The notes: a model not told the origin generated them from the sequence alone. 44,559 nucleotides of DNA from Borrelia hispanica CRI (GCF_000500065.1 NZ_AYOU01000079.1:1-44559); one strand, 5' to 3'; shown: positions 1 to 9,003, counted from the first letter of the stretch. Numbers and translations: made by a program.

Positions 1-1113
1 TTTTATTTCCTTATAATAATAAGCTTTAAGATTTAGAGCTGCATTTATATCTCTATCGTGCAAAGTGTTACAACTCCTACAACTCCACCTAATATCACTT
101 AATTTTAGAGTTGTATTTTTAATACCGCAATTGTTGCATAGCTTGCTTGATGGAAAATATCTATCAACTTTATGTAAATAGGCTCCGTACCACTCTGATT
201 TATACGATAATTGTCTTACAAACTCATGCCATCCTAAATCATTAACACTTTTGCCAAACATTCCTTTTTGCATACTTTTAATTGATAGGCTTTCTATTAC
301 TATATTTTTATAATTAGCTACAAAATAATAAGATAATTTATGTAAAAAATCTTTTCTTTGATTTGAAATTTTCCTATGCAACTTGGCAACTCTTAATCTA
401 GATTTAGCTCTATTCCTAGAGCCCTTTTGTTTTTTTGATAGTTTTCTTTGGCATTTCTTGAGTTTACGTTCATTTTTTAGTAAACATTTGGGATGATTGA
501 TTTTCTCACCCCCACTACTTACTAAAAAATGCCTCATGCTCATATCAATACCAACTATCTCTTTTTTATTGCATTTAGTTTTATCGTTATTTTTAACATC
601 TAAGCACTCAACTGCTACTGAAATATAATATTTATCATCAGTATCTTTTTCTACTACTACATTTTTAATAACTTCATTGCTTTTAATATTCCTATGTAGA
701 GCCAACTTTACAAATCCTATTTTAGGTAGCTTTATATAATCATTTTCTATTCTTATTGAATTTTTTTGATTATTAGTTCTAAAGGTTTGTCTATTTTTCT
801 TACTTTTATATTTAGGAAATCCTTGTGTTCTATTTCCTTTTTTAATTTCTCTAAAAAAATTACTATACGCAGAATTTAAATCAAGTTGGGCATTGCAAAG
901 AGCTAAACTATCAACTTCCTTTAAAAATGGAAATTCTTCTTTATATTTGCTTGGATAAGTAATAAGACTTTGTTTATTTTTTTCATAATAATCTTTCTTA
1001 TCACTTAACATTTTGTTATACAAAAATCTTACGCATCCAAATACTTTTGAAAAGTATTTCTTTTGATTAGTGTTAGGATATATTCTGTACTTATAAGCTT
1101 TATTAGCACCCAT
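1..1113 (-). CDS. tnpB: TnpB-family RNA-guided nuclease of an IS605/IS607-type element (3' end beyond window)
   Basis: The frame is open from ATG at 1113 to base 1 without a stop, giving at least 371 residues, close to full TnpB length. RuvC-like catalytic residues are visible: Asp190 in VGIDMSMRH, Glu274 in VIESLSIKS and Asp355 in HDRDINAALN. A four-cysteine zinc finger (Cys326/329 and Cys345/348) lies between the last two, as in the family. TnpB proteins are transposon-encoded nucleases guided by an RNA from the element's right end. That end would lie beyond base 1 and cannot be seen. No tnpA lies upstream. The reading frame is undamaged, whereas many Borrelia copies are known as fragments. 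The family call is secure; activity is inference. Confidence 0.93.
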   Translation of the reverse strand, partial: MGANKAYKYRIYPNTNQKKYFSKVFGCVRFLYNKMLSDKKDYYEKNKQSLITYPSKYKEEFPFLKEVDSLALCNAQLDLNSAYSNFFREIKKGNRTQGFPKYKSKKNRQTFRTNNQKNSIRIENDYIKLPKIGFVKLALHRNIKSNEVIKNVVVEKDTDDKYYISVAVECLDVKNNDKTKCNKKEIVGIDMSMRHFLVSSGGEKINHPKCLLKNERKLKKCQRKLSKKQKGSRNRAKSRLRVAKLHRKISNQRKDFLHKLSYYFVANYKNIVIESLSIKSMQKGMFGKSVNDLGWHEFVRQLSYKSEWYGAYLHKVDRYFPSSKLCNNCGIKNTTLKLSDIRWSCRSCNTLHDRDINAALNLKAYYYKEIK

Positions 1114-1157
1114 ATGTTTTGTTATTTTATAATATTTAACTTGCGTTGCAAATTCAT

Positions 1158-1191
1158 CTCCACCTAAATTTCATAGAAATTATAGGTGGAG
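1158..1191. repeat. Imperfect hairpin just upstream of tnpB, candidate element left end
   Basis: CTCCACCTAAATTTC is followed after three bases by its complement with one bulged base, giving a 15-bp stem. It sits about 45 bp upstream of the tnpB start. IS200/IS605 elements carry subterminal hairpins recognised by TnpA, so this may mark the left end. It could instead be a terminator for the gene at 1227-1955, although no strong T-run follows. Confidence 0.5.
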
Positions 1192-1226
1192 TATTCTTTT
1201 TAATTTTTTGATAAACTAAAATAAAC

Positions 1227-1955
1227 TTAAAACGTACCTATACCTATATCTCCAATCTTATCTTCATCTTTACTTTTAGCTTTATTGAATACACTAAAAT
1301 TATCAGAAGATAAAAAGTTAGTAACTGAAATGTTATATTTTGCATCATCAGTAGATACCAAAGTAATTGTTAATGTTTTTTGCTTAAGTAACAATTTAAA
1401 TAAAGCCTCATTAATTGAAATAGAAAAATAATTAATTACATTAACAGGATACTCTCCCACCATTTTACTATCTAAGTAATTACTTTTATTAAACTTAAAA
1501 TACGGAACATCAGATGATTTAAAATCTATATCTAATTTGTTGTCATACATAAAAACTCTCTCACCATCAAGCCAACCAAAAAAAACACCTTTAAAATTCA
1601 TCAAATATCCATTATCAGCTACAGCAAAACGAAACTCAAAATATGGATAGGAAGCTACTATTTTTTCTCTCTCTTCCTTTTGCAAAGACTTAAAATCATC
1701 AGAATCTTCATTAATATAATAAGCAATAAACGAAAAATCTTGTACTCTATTTACATTAAGATTTTCACGATAAGTGATACTTCTATACATCTCCCTATCA
1801 GAACCACTATGATAATAACGTACGCTCTTTTTTTTCAAAACTTCATTTAACATTTTACTTCTAACAAAAAGTCCAAAAAAAAACAAAAATGCTATAAAAA
1901 AACATATAACTATAACAACATATACTTTAAATATAATTACCTTAACCTTACTCAT
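1227..1955 (-). CDS. Hypothetical single-pass membrane-anchored protein
   Basis: A 242-residue protein I do not recognise. It starts at ATG 1955 behind a clear ribosome site (GAGGAAA). An uncleaved-looking hydrophobic segment at about residues 7-30 has no lipobox cysteine, so the protein is probably anchored with the remaining ~210 residues outside the cytoplasm. The body alternates aromatic and charged residues in a beta-like pattern. It is followed by tnpB on the same strand and preceded by another exported-protein gene after a 46-bp gap, so the two may be co-transcribed. Confidence 0.65.
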   Translation of the reverse strand: MSKVKVIIFKVYVVIVICFFIAFLFFFGLFVRSKMLNEVLKKKSVRYYHSGSDREMYRSITYRENLNVNRVQDFSFIAYYINEDSDDFKSLQKEEREKIVASYPYFEFRFAVADNGYLMNFKGVFFGWLDGERVFMYDNKLDIDFKSSDVPYFKFNKSNYLDSKMVGEYPVNVINYFSISINEALFKLLLKQKTLTITLVSTDDAKYNISVTNFLSSDNFSVFNKAKSKDEDKIGDIGIGTF

Positions 1956-2001
1956 TATATTTCCTCACTAAATATTTACCTAAAAATATAAAACAAAATT
2001 T

Positions 2002-2562
2002 CTAATTGACTAAAAATTCATCAAAAAGATCAAAAAATTGCTTAGAACTATCAACACTAAAATTAAAACTAAAATTAACCTTACTCTTACCATGACTACC
2101 ACGTTCAACACACTCAACATCAAATTTAAGACCTTGGGTTCTTGACATTTCCCTAAGTTTTAAATGCTCTTCCAATGCAGGATCAAAATAAATATAAAAT
2201 CCTGTAAGCTCTATTGAATCATCAAAAGGCAACAAATACTCTTTACCGTTTAATTCTAATGGAGCATCATAAAATCTCCACAAATTTTTATGAGCAACTT
2301 CAATGCCATTAAAAGAAACCCTTAAAAGGTTAAGGGCTTTTTCGGTCTTAATGTCGAAATTAAAAAGAATATAATTACCCTTATATTTATTACTATTATA
2401 AGGATATACAACACGAACACCACCCAAATCATTTTTTAAAACCATCTCTACCTTAACAGTGCTATTATCAGCATTATGATGAATAGTAATTTTCTCTGAA
2501 GCGGATAAACCTGAATAACTAAAAATGAATGTTGTTAACATCAAAATAATATTTAATATCAT
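2002..2562 (-). CDS. Hypothetical exported protein, probable periplasmic or surface protein
   Basis: I place the start at ATG 2562 rather than the in-frame ATG at 2580, because an AGGGA ribosome site lies 6-10 bases before 2562 and the shorter form begins directly with a signal peptide (MILNIILMLTTFIF...GLSAS). No lipobox cysteine is present, so signal peptidase I cleavage after about residue 21 is likely. The mature ~165 residues look beta-rich. The family is unrecognised. It lies 46 bp upstream of the membrane-anchored gene at 1227-1955 and may share a transcript with it. Confidence 0.6.
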   Translation of the reverse strand: MILNIILMLTTFIFSYSGLSASEKITIHHNADNSTVKVEMVLKNDLGGVRVVYPYNSNKYKGNYILFNFDIKTEKALNLLRVSFNGIEVAHKNLWRFYDAPLELNGKEYLLPFDDSIELTGFYIYFDPALEEHLKLREMSRTQGLKFDVECVERGSHGKSKVNFSFNFSVDSSKQFFDLFDEFLVN

Positions 2563-2717
2563 AAATTCCCTGCCCTCCATTATAAAATAGCGGTTAAACT
2601 TTTACAATATTTTTAAATCCTAAAAAATAAATAGATAATATATAAAATAGATAGGATTATTATACGTATTAACTTATTATACTATGACTAATAGTACGTC
2701 ACAATTAACATTATAAC

Positions 2718-2753
2718 AATCAAGATGATAAAATTTTAAACTTATGCGATAAT
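2718..2753 (+). promoter_or_regulatory. Promoter of the first duplicated lipoprotein gene
   Basis: GATAAAATTTTAAACTTATG is followed by CGATAATGAA, giving an extended -10 (TATGCGATAAT) at about 2743-2753. The same block recurs upstream of the paralogous gene at 3874, which supports a functional site. It is 45 bp before the start codon. Confidence 0.55.
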
Positions 2754-2797
2754 GAACACTTATGAAAAACAAATCAATTTAATAAAGGAAATACTTT

Positions 2798-3613
2798 ATG
2801 AATACAAAAACATTATTACCAATAATTACAACTATGTTCTTCATTCAATGCAATAACGCAACAGATGAACAGATACAATATAAAACAAAAATACCAAAAA
2901 AGTCTAATACCATACATGATGAATCTTTAAGAAAGATTAACAATCTTACTCAAAACACAATCAATAAACAAATAAACTCTAAATCAATATTAACACAACT
3001 TATTAAAGAACCATATGAAACAATTGAAGGAAATAAATTAATTAAAATTTCTCTTTTCTTAATAACTACAACAACACTCACAGTAACATGGATTAAAAAC
3101 AAAGCCATAAGTATTAAAGGAGAAGATGGGAAACCTTTAAATGAACTTATCAATAAAATAAGATATTCTTATTCAATATCACCTATTAAAGAAAATGGAA
3201 ATTTTAGTAATAAAATTATGCCTATCGTTCTATTTGAAACAACACAAAATGGACAGGATCTTGAAGTTACAAGCTTTACTTTAACAGATGAACCAGATTT
3301 AGATTTTAATAAAAGACAATATTCATCGGTATCTTCTCTTTTCTACACACCACCAAAAACTGAAACATCACAAGAGAATGGATACATTAATGCACATCCA
3401 TTCTGGATAGCAAATAAAAATAATGAGGTAATAAAAGCACTAACAAAAAATCAATCAATCAAAGCTAAAATAAAAGTTTGCAATAAAAATAGTAAAATCA
3501 CTACAGAATACAGTATAATTCTAGAAACTCATTATCTATCTCACTTAATAAAAGAAATACTTCAAAAATATCCACAAATAAATACGGTTGCTCCGGAATT
3601 TAAACTTTTATAA
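2798..3613 (+). CDS. Putative lipoprotein, first copy of a tandem paralogous pair
   Basis: A 271-residue protein with an 18-residue leader ending MFFIQC, followed by a polar N-terminal stretch, suggesting a lipidated surface or periplasmic protein. Gln immediately before the candidate lipidated cysteine is unusual. From about residue 65 to the end it closely parallels the protein at 3874-4674: shared KEPYETIEGNK, TWIKNKA, KIRYSYSISPI, KIMPIVLFETTQNGQD and FWIANKN. The first 60 mature residues differ between the two. A ribosome site (AAAGGAAA) precedes ATG 2798, and the gene ends in a hairpin at 3671-3703. The function is unknown; the paralogy is directly visible. Confidence 0.75.
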   Translation: MNTKTLLPIITTMFFIQCNNATDEQIQYKTKIPKKSNTIHDESLRKINNLTQNTINKQINSKSILTQLIKEPYETIEGNKLIKISLFLITTTTLTVTWIKNKAISIKGEDGKPLNELINKIRYSYSISPIKENGNFSNKIMPIVLFETTQNGQDLEVTSFTLTDEPDLDFNKRQYSSVSSLFYTPPKTETSQENGYINAHPFWIANKNNEVIKALTKNQSIKAKIKVCNKNSKITTEYSIILETHYLSHLIKEILQKYPQINTVAPEFKLL

Positions 3614-3670
3614 AGTTTCAAAAAATTATAAAAAACAAACATTATATAAAATAATTATATAAATAATATT

Positions 3671-3710
3671 ACACGTATAAATAACAATATTATTTATACG
3701 TGTTAATTTT
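3671..3710 (+). terminator. Rho-independent terminator after first paralog
   Basis: ACACGTATAAATAA pairs with TTATTTATACGTGT (14 bp, perfect) around a 5-base loop and is followed by TAATTTTTT. Confidence 0.8.
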
Positions 3711-3761
3711 TTAAGTTATCACATAACAACCAATATTATAACAAATTACAACATTCATAAT

Positions 3762-3797
3762 CACTAAGGTGATAAAATTTTAAACTTATGCGATAAT
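3762..3797 (+). promoter_or_regulatory. Promoter of the second duplicated lipoprotein gene
   Basis: Repeats the block seen upstream of 2798 (GTGATAAAATTTTAAACTTATGCGATAATGAA) with the -10 GATAAT at 3792-3797. The duplication that made the gene pair therefore included the promoter. Confidence 0.55.
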
Positions 3798-3873
3798 GAA
3801 AACTCATGAAAAATCAATTCGTTTGATAGATGGCATGAAGTAATTTATAAATAAAATTAAGGAGAAACGCCTT

Positions 3874-4674
3874 ATGAACACAAAAATTCTATTATCAATA
3901 CCTACAGTTGTAATTTGCACTCAATGCAATAACACAACAAATGAAAAGTTACAATACGAGGAGAATTTAGCAAAAGAAATTATTAGTAAACGTAAAGAAT
4001 ATATTGAAAAATTTGAAGACCTTCAAAGTAGAACAATAAACCCCACAGAAGAATTAAATAAAAGTCTCAAAGAACCATATGAAACAATTGAGGGAAATAA
4101 AACAATTACGGTTTTTGCTTTAGTCATGAATACAAAAACAAATGTAACATGGATTAAAAACAAAGCATTAACTATTAATGGATTAGACAGCAAACCTATA
4201 AGCGAACTTCAAAATAAAATAAGATATTCTTATTCAATATCACCTATTTACGAAAATAGAGCATTAAGTAAGAAAATTATGCCTATTGTTCTATTTGAAA
4301 CAACACAAAATGGACAGGATTTTGAGGTTACAAGCTTCACTTTAACAGATGCACCAAAGTTAAATTTTAATAAAAGAGAATATTCAGCACTAACTTCTAT
4401 TTTCTACACGCCACCAAAAAGTGAAAAATCACAAGAAAATGGATATGTTAATGCATATCCATTCTGGATAGCAAATAAAAATGATGAAGTAATAAAAGCC
4501 TTAACACAAAATAGATTAATCAGAGCTAAAATAAAAGTTAAAAATCCTAAAACTAGATTTGCTGAGGAATACGATATAGAACTAGATACACAATATCTGA
4601 TATTACTAATAACAGACGTACTAAAAAAGAATCCAGGACTAAACAACGTAGCGCCTAGTTTTAGGCTTAAGTAA
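3874..4674 (+). CDS. Putative lipoprotein, second copy of the tandem pair
   Basis: A 266-residue paralog of the 2798-3613 product. The leader ends ...VVICTQC (cysteine 18), again with Gln before the cysteine. The segment from about residue 65 onward is highly conserved with its neighbour, including KEPYETIEGNK, KIRYSYSISPI and NGYVNAYPFWIANKN. The N-terminal mature region is charged, helix-prone and unlike the first copy. ATG 3874 follows AAGGAGAAACG, a strong ribosome site. The conserved C-terminal body plus a divergent N-terminal tether suggests a folded domain held off the membrane by a variable linker. The function is not recognised. Confidence 0.75.
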   Translation: MNTKILLSIPTVVICTQCNNTTNEKLQYEENLAKEIISKRKEYIEKFEDLQSRTINPTEELNKSLKEPYETIEGNKTITVFALVMNTKTNVTWIKNKALTINGLDSKPISELQNKIRYSYSISPIYENRALSKKIMPIVLFETTQNGQDFEVTSFTLTDAPKLNFNKREYSALTSIFYTPPKSEKSQENGYVNAYPFWIANKNDEVIKALTQNRLIRAKIKVKNPKTRFAEEYDIELDTQYLILLITDVLKKNPGLNNVAPSFRLK

Positions 4675-4713
4675 ATTAAAAAAACCAATCATTAAATTAA
4701 TTATTAAAAAAAA

Positions 4714-4753
4714 GATTCTACACTACAGCTTAAGCAAACAATAGTGTAGGATC
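4714..4753 (+). terminator. Hairpin terminator candidate
   Basis: GATTCTACACTA pairs with TAGTGTAGGATC (12 bp with one G-U) around a 16-base loop, 40 bp after the stop at 4674. The following sequence is only weakly T-rich. Confidence 0.55.
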
Positions 4754-5278
4754 TTGTATCATAATAACGTTATAGCATTAACTTAATCATAAAACAAAGT
4801 TATCATTCGCTTACATCCTTATAATTAAAGAACAAAGCAAAATCTTTAAAACCCTCTAAACATCTTTAATTAATTTATAAGCTTATAATTATAATAAGAT
4901 ACAATAATAAAAATCTTAAATAAGATATATGCACCTATCCCAACATAAGTCAAGAAGTCAATGTCTAAAATGTCCAAGATTAATACCACACTCCCTACTC
5001 CCTTAAGTACTTAGGTTTTTTTCACATAATGTGAAAAGGAAATAAAAGATTAGATTATACCTACACATTTCTTAACATATGCATTATCTTATTTTCTCTA
5101 AAAAAATATATAGCAATATTCAAATAAAACAAGTATTATCAAAAATAAAAAACAAAACTTAACCAAATATATCTAACCTAATATATCAAATATTAACAGC
5201 TTGTACTTTTTAGTCAAAAATGATAACATGAATTATAAAATAACATTACCGTCAAAATCGGTAAAAGGAGAATGTTTA
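4754..5278. promoter_or_regulatory. Intergenic region with a palindromic operator-like site upstream of a lipoprotein gene
   Basis: No gene is seen in these ~525 bases. At 5029-5047 lies TTTTCACAT-A-ATGTGAAAA, a perfect 9-bp inverted repeat of the size expected for a dimeric regulator. It is about 230 bp before the start of the gene at 5279. Several TATAAT-like runs follow, and no single promoter can be chosen. Confidence 0.4.
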
Positions 5279-5722
5279 ATGAAAAAAATTATTTTAAGCG
5301 CCTTTGTGGTATTATTCACTTTAATAAGTTGTGGTGATAAAAAAGTAGACCCATCAAAATATGGAACAGGGACAGGAACTAATTATATTAAATTTATTCA
5401 AGATCCAGACAAAGTAACAGCTCTTGCCAAAAACTTTAATGATATTAAAGAACTATTACCTGCAGGAAAAGCTTACAAAGAAGCAAACTTAACTGCAGCA
5501 TTTAATGCTATTTCTGCGCATGAAACTGCATTCTTAAAAGCATTAGCTCTAGAAAGCGCAAGAAAAAATGCAAAACAAAATGCAGATGCAAACGCAACAG
5601 AAATAGACAAAGAATTTGAAACATTCTTAACAGAAAATTTAAAGTTTGTTAAGGGTGGTGATACTGTAAATGGAAGTTACGCATTTATAATGAAAACATT
5701 TATAGATGAATTAACAAAATAA
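5279..5722 (+). CDS. Small helical lipoprotein, family not recognised
   Basis: A 147-residue lipoprotein. I start it at ATG 5279, behind AAAAGGAG, rather than at an in-frame ATG 78 bases upstream, because the signal peptide (MKKIILSAFVVLFTLISC) begins exactly here. The lipobox LISC gives cysteine 18 as the lipidated residue. The mature protein has a short Gly-Thr linker (GTGTGTN) and then appears almost entirely alpha-helical with Ala/Lys/Asn-rich segments, as in small Borrelia surface lipoproteins. Membership of a named family (for example Mlp, Vsp or Alp) cannot be shown from the sequence. It is a single gene followed by two terminators. Confidence 0.8.
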   Translation: MKKIILSAFVVLFTLISCGDKKVDPSKYGTGTGTNYIKFIQDPDKVTALAKNFNDIKELLPAGKAYKEANLTAAFNAISAHETAFLKALALESARKNAKQNADANATEIDKEFETFLTENLKFVKGGDTVNGSYAFIMKTFIDELTK

Positions 5723-5810
5723 AATTATAAGCAAAGCTCTTGCTTTACAAATAAATTAATAATTTATTTGTAACAAAATATGATCTATAAAATTTCAGAT
5801 AGATTAATAA

Positions 5811-5836
5811 CAGATGTACTACTGGTAGTACATCTG
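5811..5836 (+). terminator. Rho-independent terminator
   Basis: CAGATGTACTA-CTGG-TAGTACATCTG is a perfect 11-bp stem with a 4-base loop, followed by ATTTATTTT. It ends the lipoprotein transcript from 5279. Confidence 0.85.
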
Positions 5837-6038
5837 ATTTATTTTAAACATCTATTGACACACTTAAATATATTATATTAATAATATCCATCAAACTTAA
5901 GCAATTATCACAATACACAACTAAAAATCATATCAACAACCAAAAAAATATAATAAAAATATAGAAATCTTAAAAAACTGAACTATAATGTCATAAGTTG
6001 TGTTCACAATGGTTATTCCATTAAATTACTTTAAAAAA

Positions 6039-6070
6039 TAAAAGCTAGAGTATAATGACTCTAGCTTTTA
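6039..6070. terminator. Bidirectional terminator between converging transcripts
   Basis: TAAAAGCTAGAGT pairs perfectly with ACTCTAGCTTTTA (13 bp, loop of 6). It is flanked by T-rich sequence on the right for plus-strand transcripts and by A-runs on the left, which read as U-runs on the minus strand. It lies between the lipoprotein gene at 5279 and the end of the terminase gene at 6129. Confidence 0.85.
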
Positions 6071-6128
6071 TTTATATTTTTACATTACTTCACATAATAC
6101 TTATTGCATATCATCTGTAATATAAATA

Positions 6129-7481
6129 TTAAATATATCTACTCATACTAAAATGCTTAATTTTATCATGATATTTAAGACTTAAGAGCAAATAGCAAGC
6201 ACTAAGAGCATCAAGAGCATCATCCCTGCATCTAGAGAGCCCATTATAACTATAAATATCATTAATCACATTTTTATCTGTTATCTTTAAAAACTCGATA
6301 CTACGAGCATTAAATAAGGGTATAAGAGTACATATTCTTACAAATTTATTACTTAAAGGTTTAACAGCTGATATTTTAAAATAATGATTCATATTTTGTC
6401 TTAAAGATGTCATAATTTTTGTTAAAAATCCATACCCATCAGTATTATCCCTATCTTCAATATAAAGGGTATTGATATTAAAATCTTCTGCAAATACACT
6501 AATTGCATGAAGAATTGATTCATCACTTATTGGCTTTCTATCTTGATAAATATAAGCATAATATTTATCACCCATCTTCTCAAACACACAAATAGCAGTA
6601 TTATCCATACCAACAGAAAATGCAGGATCAATATACATAATTGGACTTTTAAATGTATATTCACAATTTAAAACCACTTCATTAAAACATGAATCAACAC
6701 TAGTAGTCCATTCCCCAAGAAGTACACGAGCCTTATATGCAGACAAATTCTTATAAATTGCCTCTTGTGTTTTAACAAAATCTTCTGAATTTAAAGGATT
6801 ATCATAAATACTAAAATTATATGTTCTATACACATCCCTATTATCAATATAATCGATCTTAAAGTAATGCGCAGGATGATCTGGATTTGTGTCAAAAATA
6901 ATTATGCCTGGTTTTTGTCTGAGTCTTTTCATAATCTCAAGCAAAGTTTCTTTATGCATCAAAGTTGCCTCATTAACATAAACCAAAGCAGAATTACCAC
7001 CTCTAATTTTTGTAAAAGAATCAATATTTTTACCACCATAAATATTAAGTGTAAGACCTGCAATAGTACATGTAACTTGTCTTGAATCTTTCAAAAGATA
7101 TTCTATATTTAAAAGACCACATATTTTTTCTATCTGTTTTAATGTATTTGCAAGCAAAGTACCAATGGAACTTCCCACAATAAAATTATTAGTATCTTTA
7201 TGATAATACTCTCTATTAACAATTAAAAGTTTAATAAGCAAATATGATGCCAAGAACGTCTTACCACTAGATATTCCTCCATTAAAGATTATCTTAGAAC
7301 AAAAATTATTATCAATATCTTTAAGCACTTCTTTTTGTTTTAAGGTTAAATATTTATCTTCAAACAACTTAAAATCAATTTTATTATCTTTATTTTGTAA
7401 AAAAGAACTAATATCAACATTAAATTTTTTCTTAAATTTTTTTTGTAATTTAAGAAAAACAGGAAAATTATTTAATTGCAC
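6129..7481 (-). CDS. Phage terminase large subunit (PBSX-type)
   Basis: A 450-residue packaging motor that would cleave and translocate phage DNA into proheads. The ATPase domain has Walker A GGISSGKT (68-75) and a Walker B-like LVYVNEA (166-172), then IIIFDTNPDHP. The C-terminal RNase H-like nuclease shows Asp285 in YIDPAFS, Glu342-Asp343 in YIEDRD and Asp420/421/424 in RDDALDALS. Length and motif spacing are typical of an intact protein. The start is GTG at 7481 with GGAG before it, two bases after the stop of the upstream gene, suggesting translational coupling. No portal or capsid genes follow; a terminator at 6039-6070 ends the unit, so it belongs to an incomplete prophage. Confidence 0.92.
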   Translation of the reverse strand: MQLNNFPVFLKLQKKFKKKFNVDISSFLQNKDNKIDFKLFEDKYLTLKQKEVLKDIDNNFCSKIIFNGGISSGKTFLASYLLIKLLIVNREYYHKDTNNFIVGSSIGTLLANTLKQIEKICGLLNIEYLLKDSRQVTCTIAGLTLNIYGGKNIDSFTKIRGGNSALVYVNEATLMHKETLLEIMKRLRQKPGIIIFDTNPDHPAHYFKIDYIDNRDVYRTYNFSIYDNPLNSEDFVKTQEAIYKNLSAYKARVLLGEWTTSVDSCFNEVVLNCEYTFKSPIMYIDPAFSVGMDNTAICVFEKMGDKYYAYIYQDRKPISDESILHAISVFAEDFNINTLYIEDRDNTDGYGFLTKIMTSLRQNMNHYFKISAVKPLSNKFVRICTLIPLFNARSIEFLKITDKNVINDIYSYNGLSRCRDDALDALSACYLLLSLKYHDKIKHFSMSRYI

Positions 7482-7483
7482 AA

Positions 7484-8038
7484 CTACTCCAACTTTAATC
7501 CCTTGGAATTAAAAATTTTCTTTAATTTAAGCAAACATCCATAATCTTCTTTCATTTCATTTAAAATAATCTTTTTAGATAGTCGATTTTTTTTATAAAT
7601 TTTATATCTTAAATCTAACTTCAATTTTTTACATAAATTTTCATCATCATTATTATTGATATCTTTGGTTAAATTTAAAATCTCTTCATTAAGACTAATG
7701 AGCCTTTTTAAATCAGAATTAATAATAATTTGCTTATATTTTAAATGAGAATTTATATAAGAATTTGCAACTTTATAAAATGATTTATAAAAACTATCAC
7801 GTTCTCTCTCAAGCATATAAGCTTGACATGTTGCATCACGAGCAAGAGAATCTAAATCAACATTCAAGCAAGCATTAGTATCAAAATTATTTGAATCACT
7901 TACAACTTCACCCAAAATATTAATCTTAGCTTTTAAAACAGTAGATTCTCTAACCCCTAAAACCTTTGCTATATCAGATATACTTAAATTTGATTTAAAC
8001 AAAATACTATATTTTAATTCTTTATTTTTAAATACCAT
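7484..8038 (-). CDS. HTH protein next to terminase, probable small-subunit-like or DUF603-type phage protein
   Basis: A 184-residue protein with an N-terminal helix-turn-helix at about residues 13-40 (SISDIAKVLGVRESTVLKAK). The rest is charged and helical, with a coiled-coil-like segment from about residue 85 to the end. An HTH followed by a helical oligomerisation region, coded immediately before the terminase large subunit, is the classical arrangement of a small terminase subunit. Borrelia cp32-type plasmids carry DUF603-family proteins with a similar HTH. The exact family cannot be fixed without a profile search. It is transcribed with, and coupled to, the terminase gene. Confidence 0.7.
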   Translation of the reverse strand: MVFKNKELKYSILFKSNLSISDIAKVLGVRESTVLKAKINILGEVVSDSNNFDTNACLNVDLDSLARDATCQAYMLERERDSFYKSFYKVANSYINSHLKYKQIIINSDLKRLISLNEEILNLTKDINNNDDENLCKKLKLDLRYKIYKKNRLSKKIILNEMKEDYGCLLKLKKIFNSKGLKLE

Positions 8039-9003
8039 TTAAATAAATTGTAAACAAGTTTTTACAAAAAGACAAGAGCAATTGAATTTTAATACAACAA
8101 AAAAATAATATGCTATTAAAAAATTTAACAAATAATTAAATATTAGTAAACAAATTTATTTATCATTAAAAAAAACAAAACCACAAAATAGATATTGGAC
8201 TAATCCAATATCTTAAGAAAAGGAGAAAAGCATAGTTAAAAATCATTCTAATGCCAAGCTTCATCATTAACAAACAACTCAACTTTAAATACAGTTTAAC
8301 ATAAAAAACAATTTAAATAAACAAAATTTGATATTTTTTGATATATTATATATTAATGTAATAATGTATTAAACCATAACAATTATAAAGTCAAAAAATT
8401 AACAAAATAATATTAAAATTCTAATTTAAATAGAAAAATATTAAAAAAAACATGCAAATATTATAAAATATTAACTATAATCCTCTCATGTCAAGACAAA
8501 ATTCCTGACATGAGAGAACTCATAAAACACTCCTAACAACTCTTAAATATTAAAGGGTTTATTGGAAACTCTGGCCTCAAAGTACCCCAATAAACCCTTT
8601 AAGGTAACAGGTCCTTATATTAAGAGTGACACATTGCATGTCAATCTGTACTAACTATAATATATAACAATTTAAAACATTTTGCAAACATTTTTTAAAA
8701 TTTTTTCAATTTTTTTTAAAAAATTATCAAAAAAGATAAAAAATTTATCATTTTTGACAATTATACAGTAAAATAATCTCATTTATTGATAAAAATCATA
8801 ATACAAAAAAATCAAATTCATTACAAAAAACATAAATTTTATCTTAATAATTTGCATAATTTACTAGATTTATTTCTAAAATCTCTGCTCTATACATATA
8901 ATAAATATGCAATAAATTTATTTATACAAAATTCAAAGACTTTTAGAAATAAATCTAAATCCAATCCCATTAAAATACAATCATCCCACTAAAATACAAT
9001 CAA
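8039..9003. other. Non-coding, highly A+T-rich 965-bp region downstream of the partition genes
   Basis: No convincing gene. It holds several inverted repeats. One is an 11-bp stem at 8483-8493/8506-8516. A perfect 16-bp stem at 8550-8565/8587-8602 has a 21-base loop. A 14-bp repeat with one mismatch lies at 8727-8757 in a run of A/T tracts. A perfect 17-bp inverted repeat with arms 8865-8881 and 8941-8957 follows. Two copies of CTAAAATACAATCA-like sequence lie just before 9004. The first two hairpins could end transcripts from either side; the A/T tracts and repeats are compatible with an origin or partition site. Function is inference. Confidence 0.5.

Noticed and set aside
5201..5278. N-terminal extension of the 5279 lipoprotein from an upstream ATG
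   Set aside because: The signal peptide and ribosome site both fit ATG 5279. The extension would bury the signal peptide.
8786..8992. 68-residue plus-strand frame in the gap next to PF49
   Set aside because: Composition is just Lys/Asn/Ile/Leu from A/T-rich sequence, no ribosome site, and it spans a 17-bp inverted repeat.
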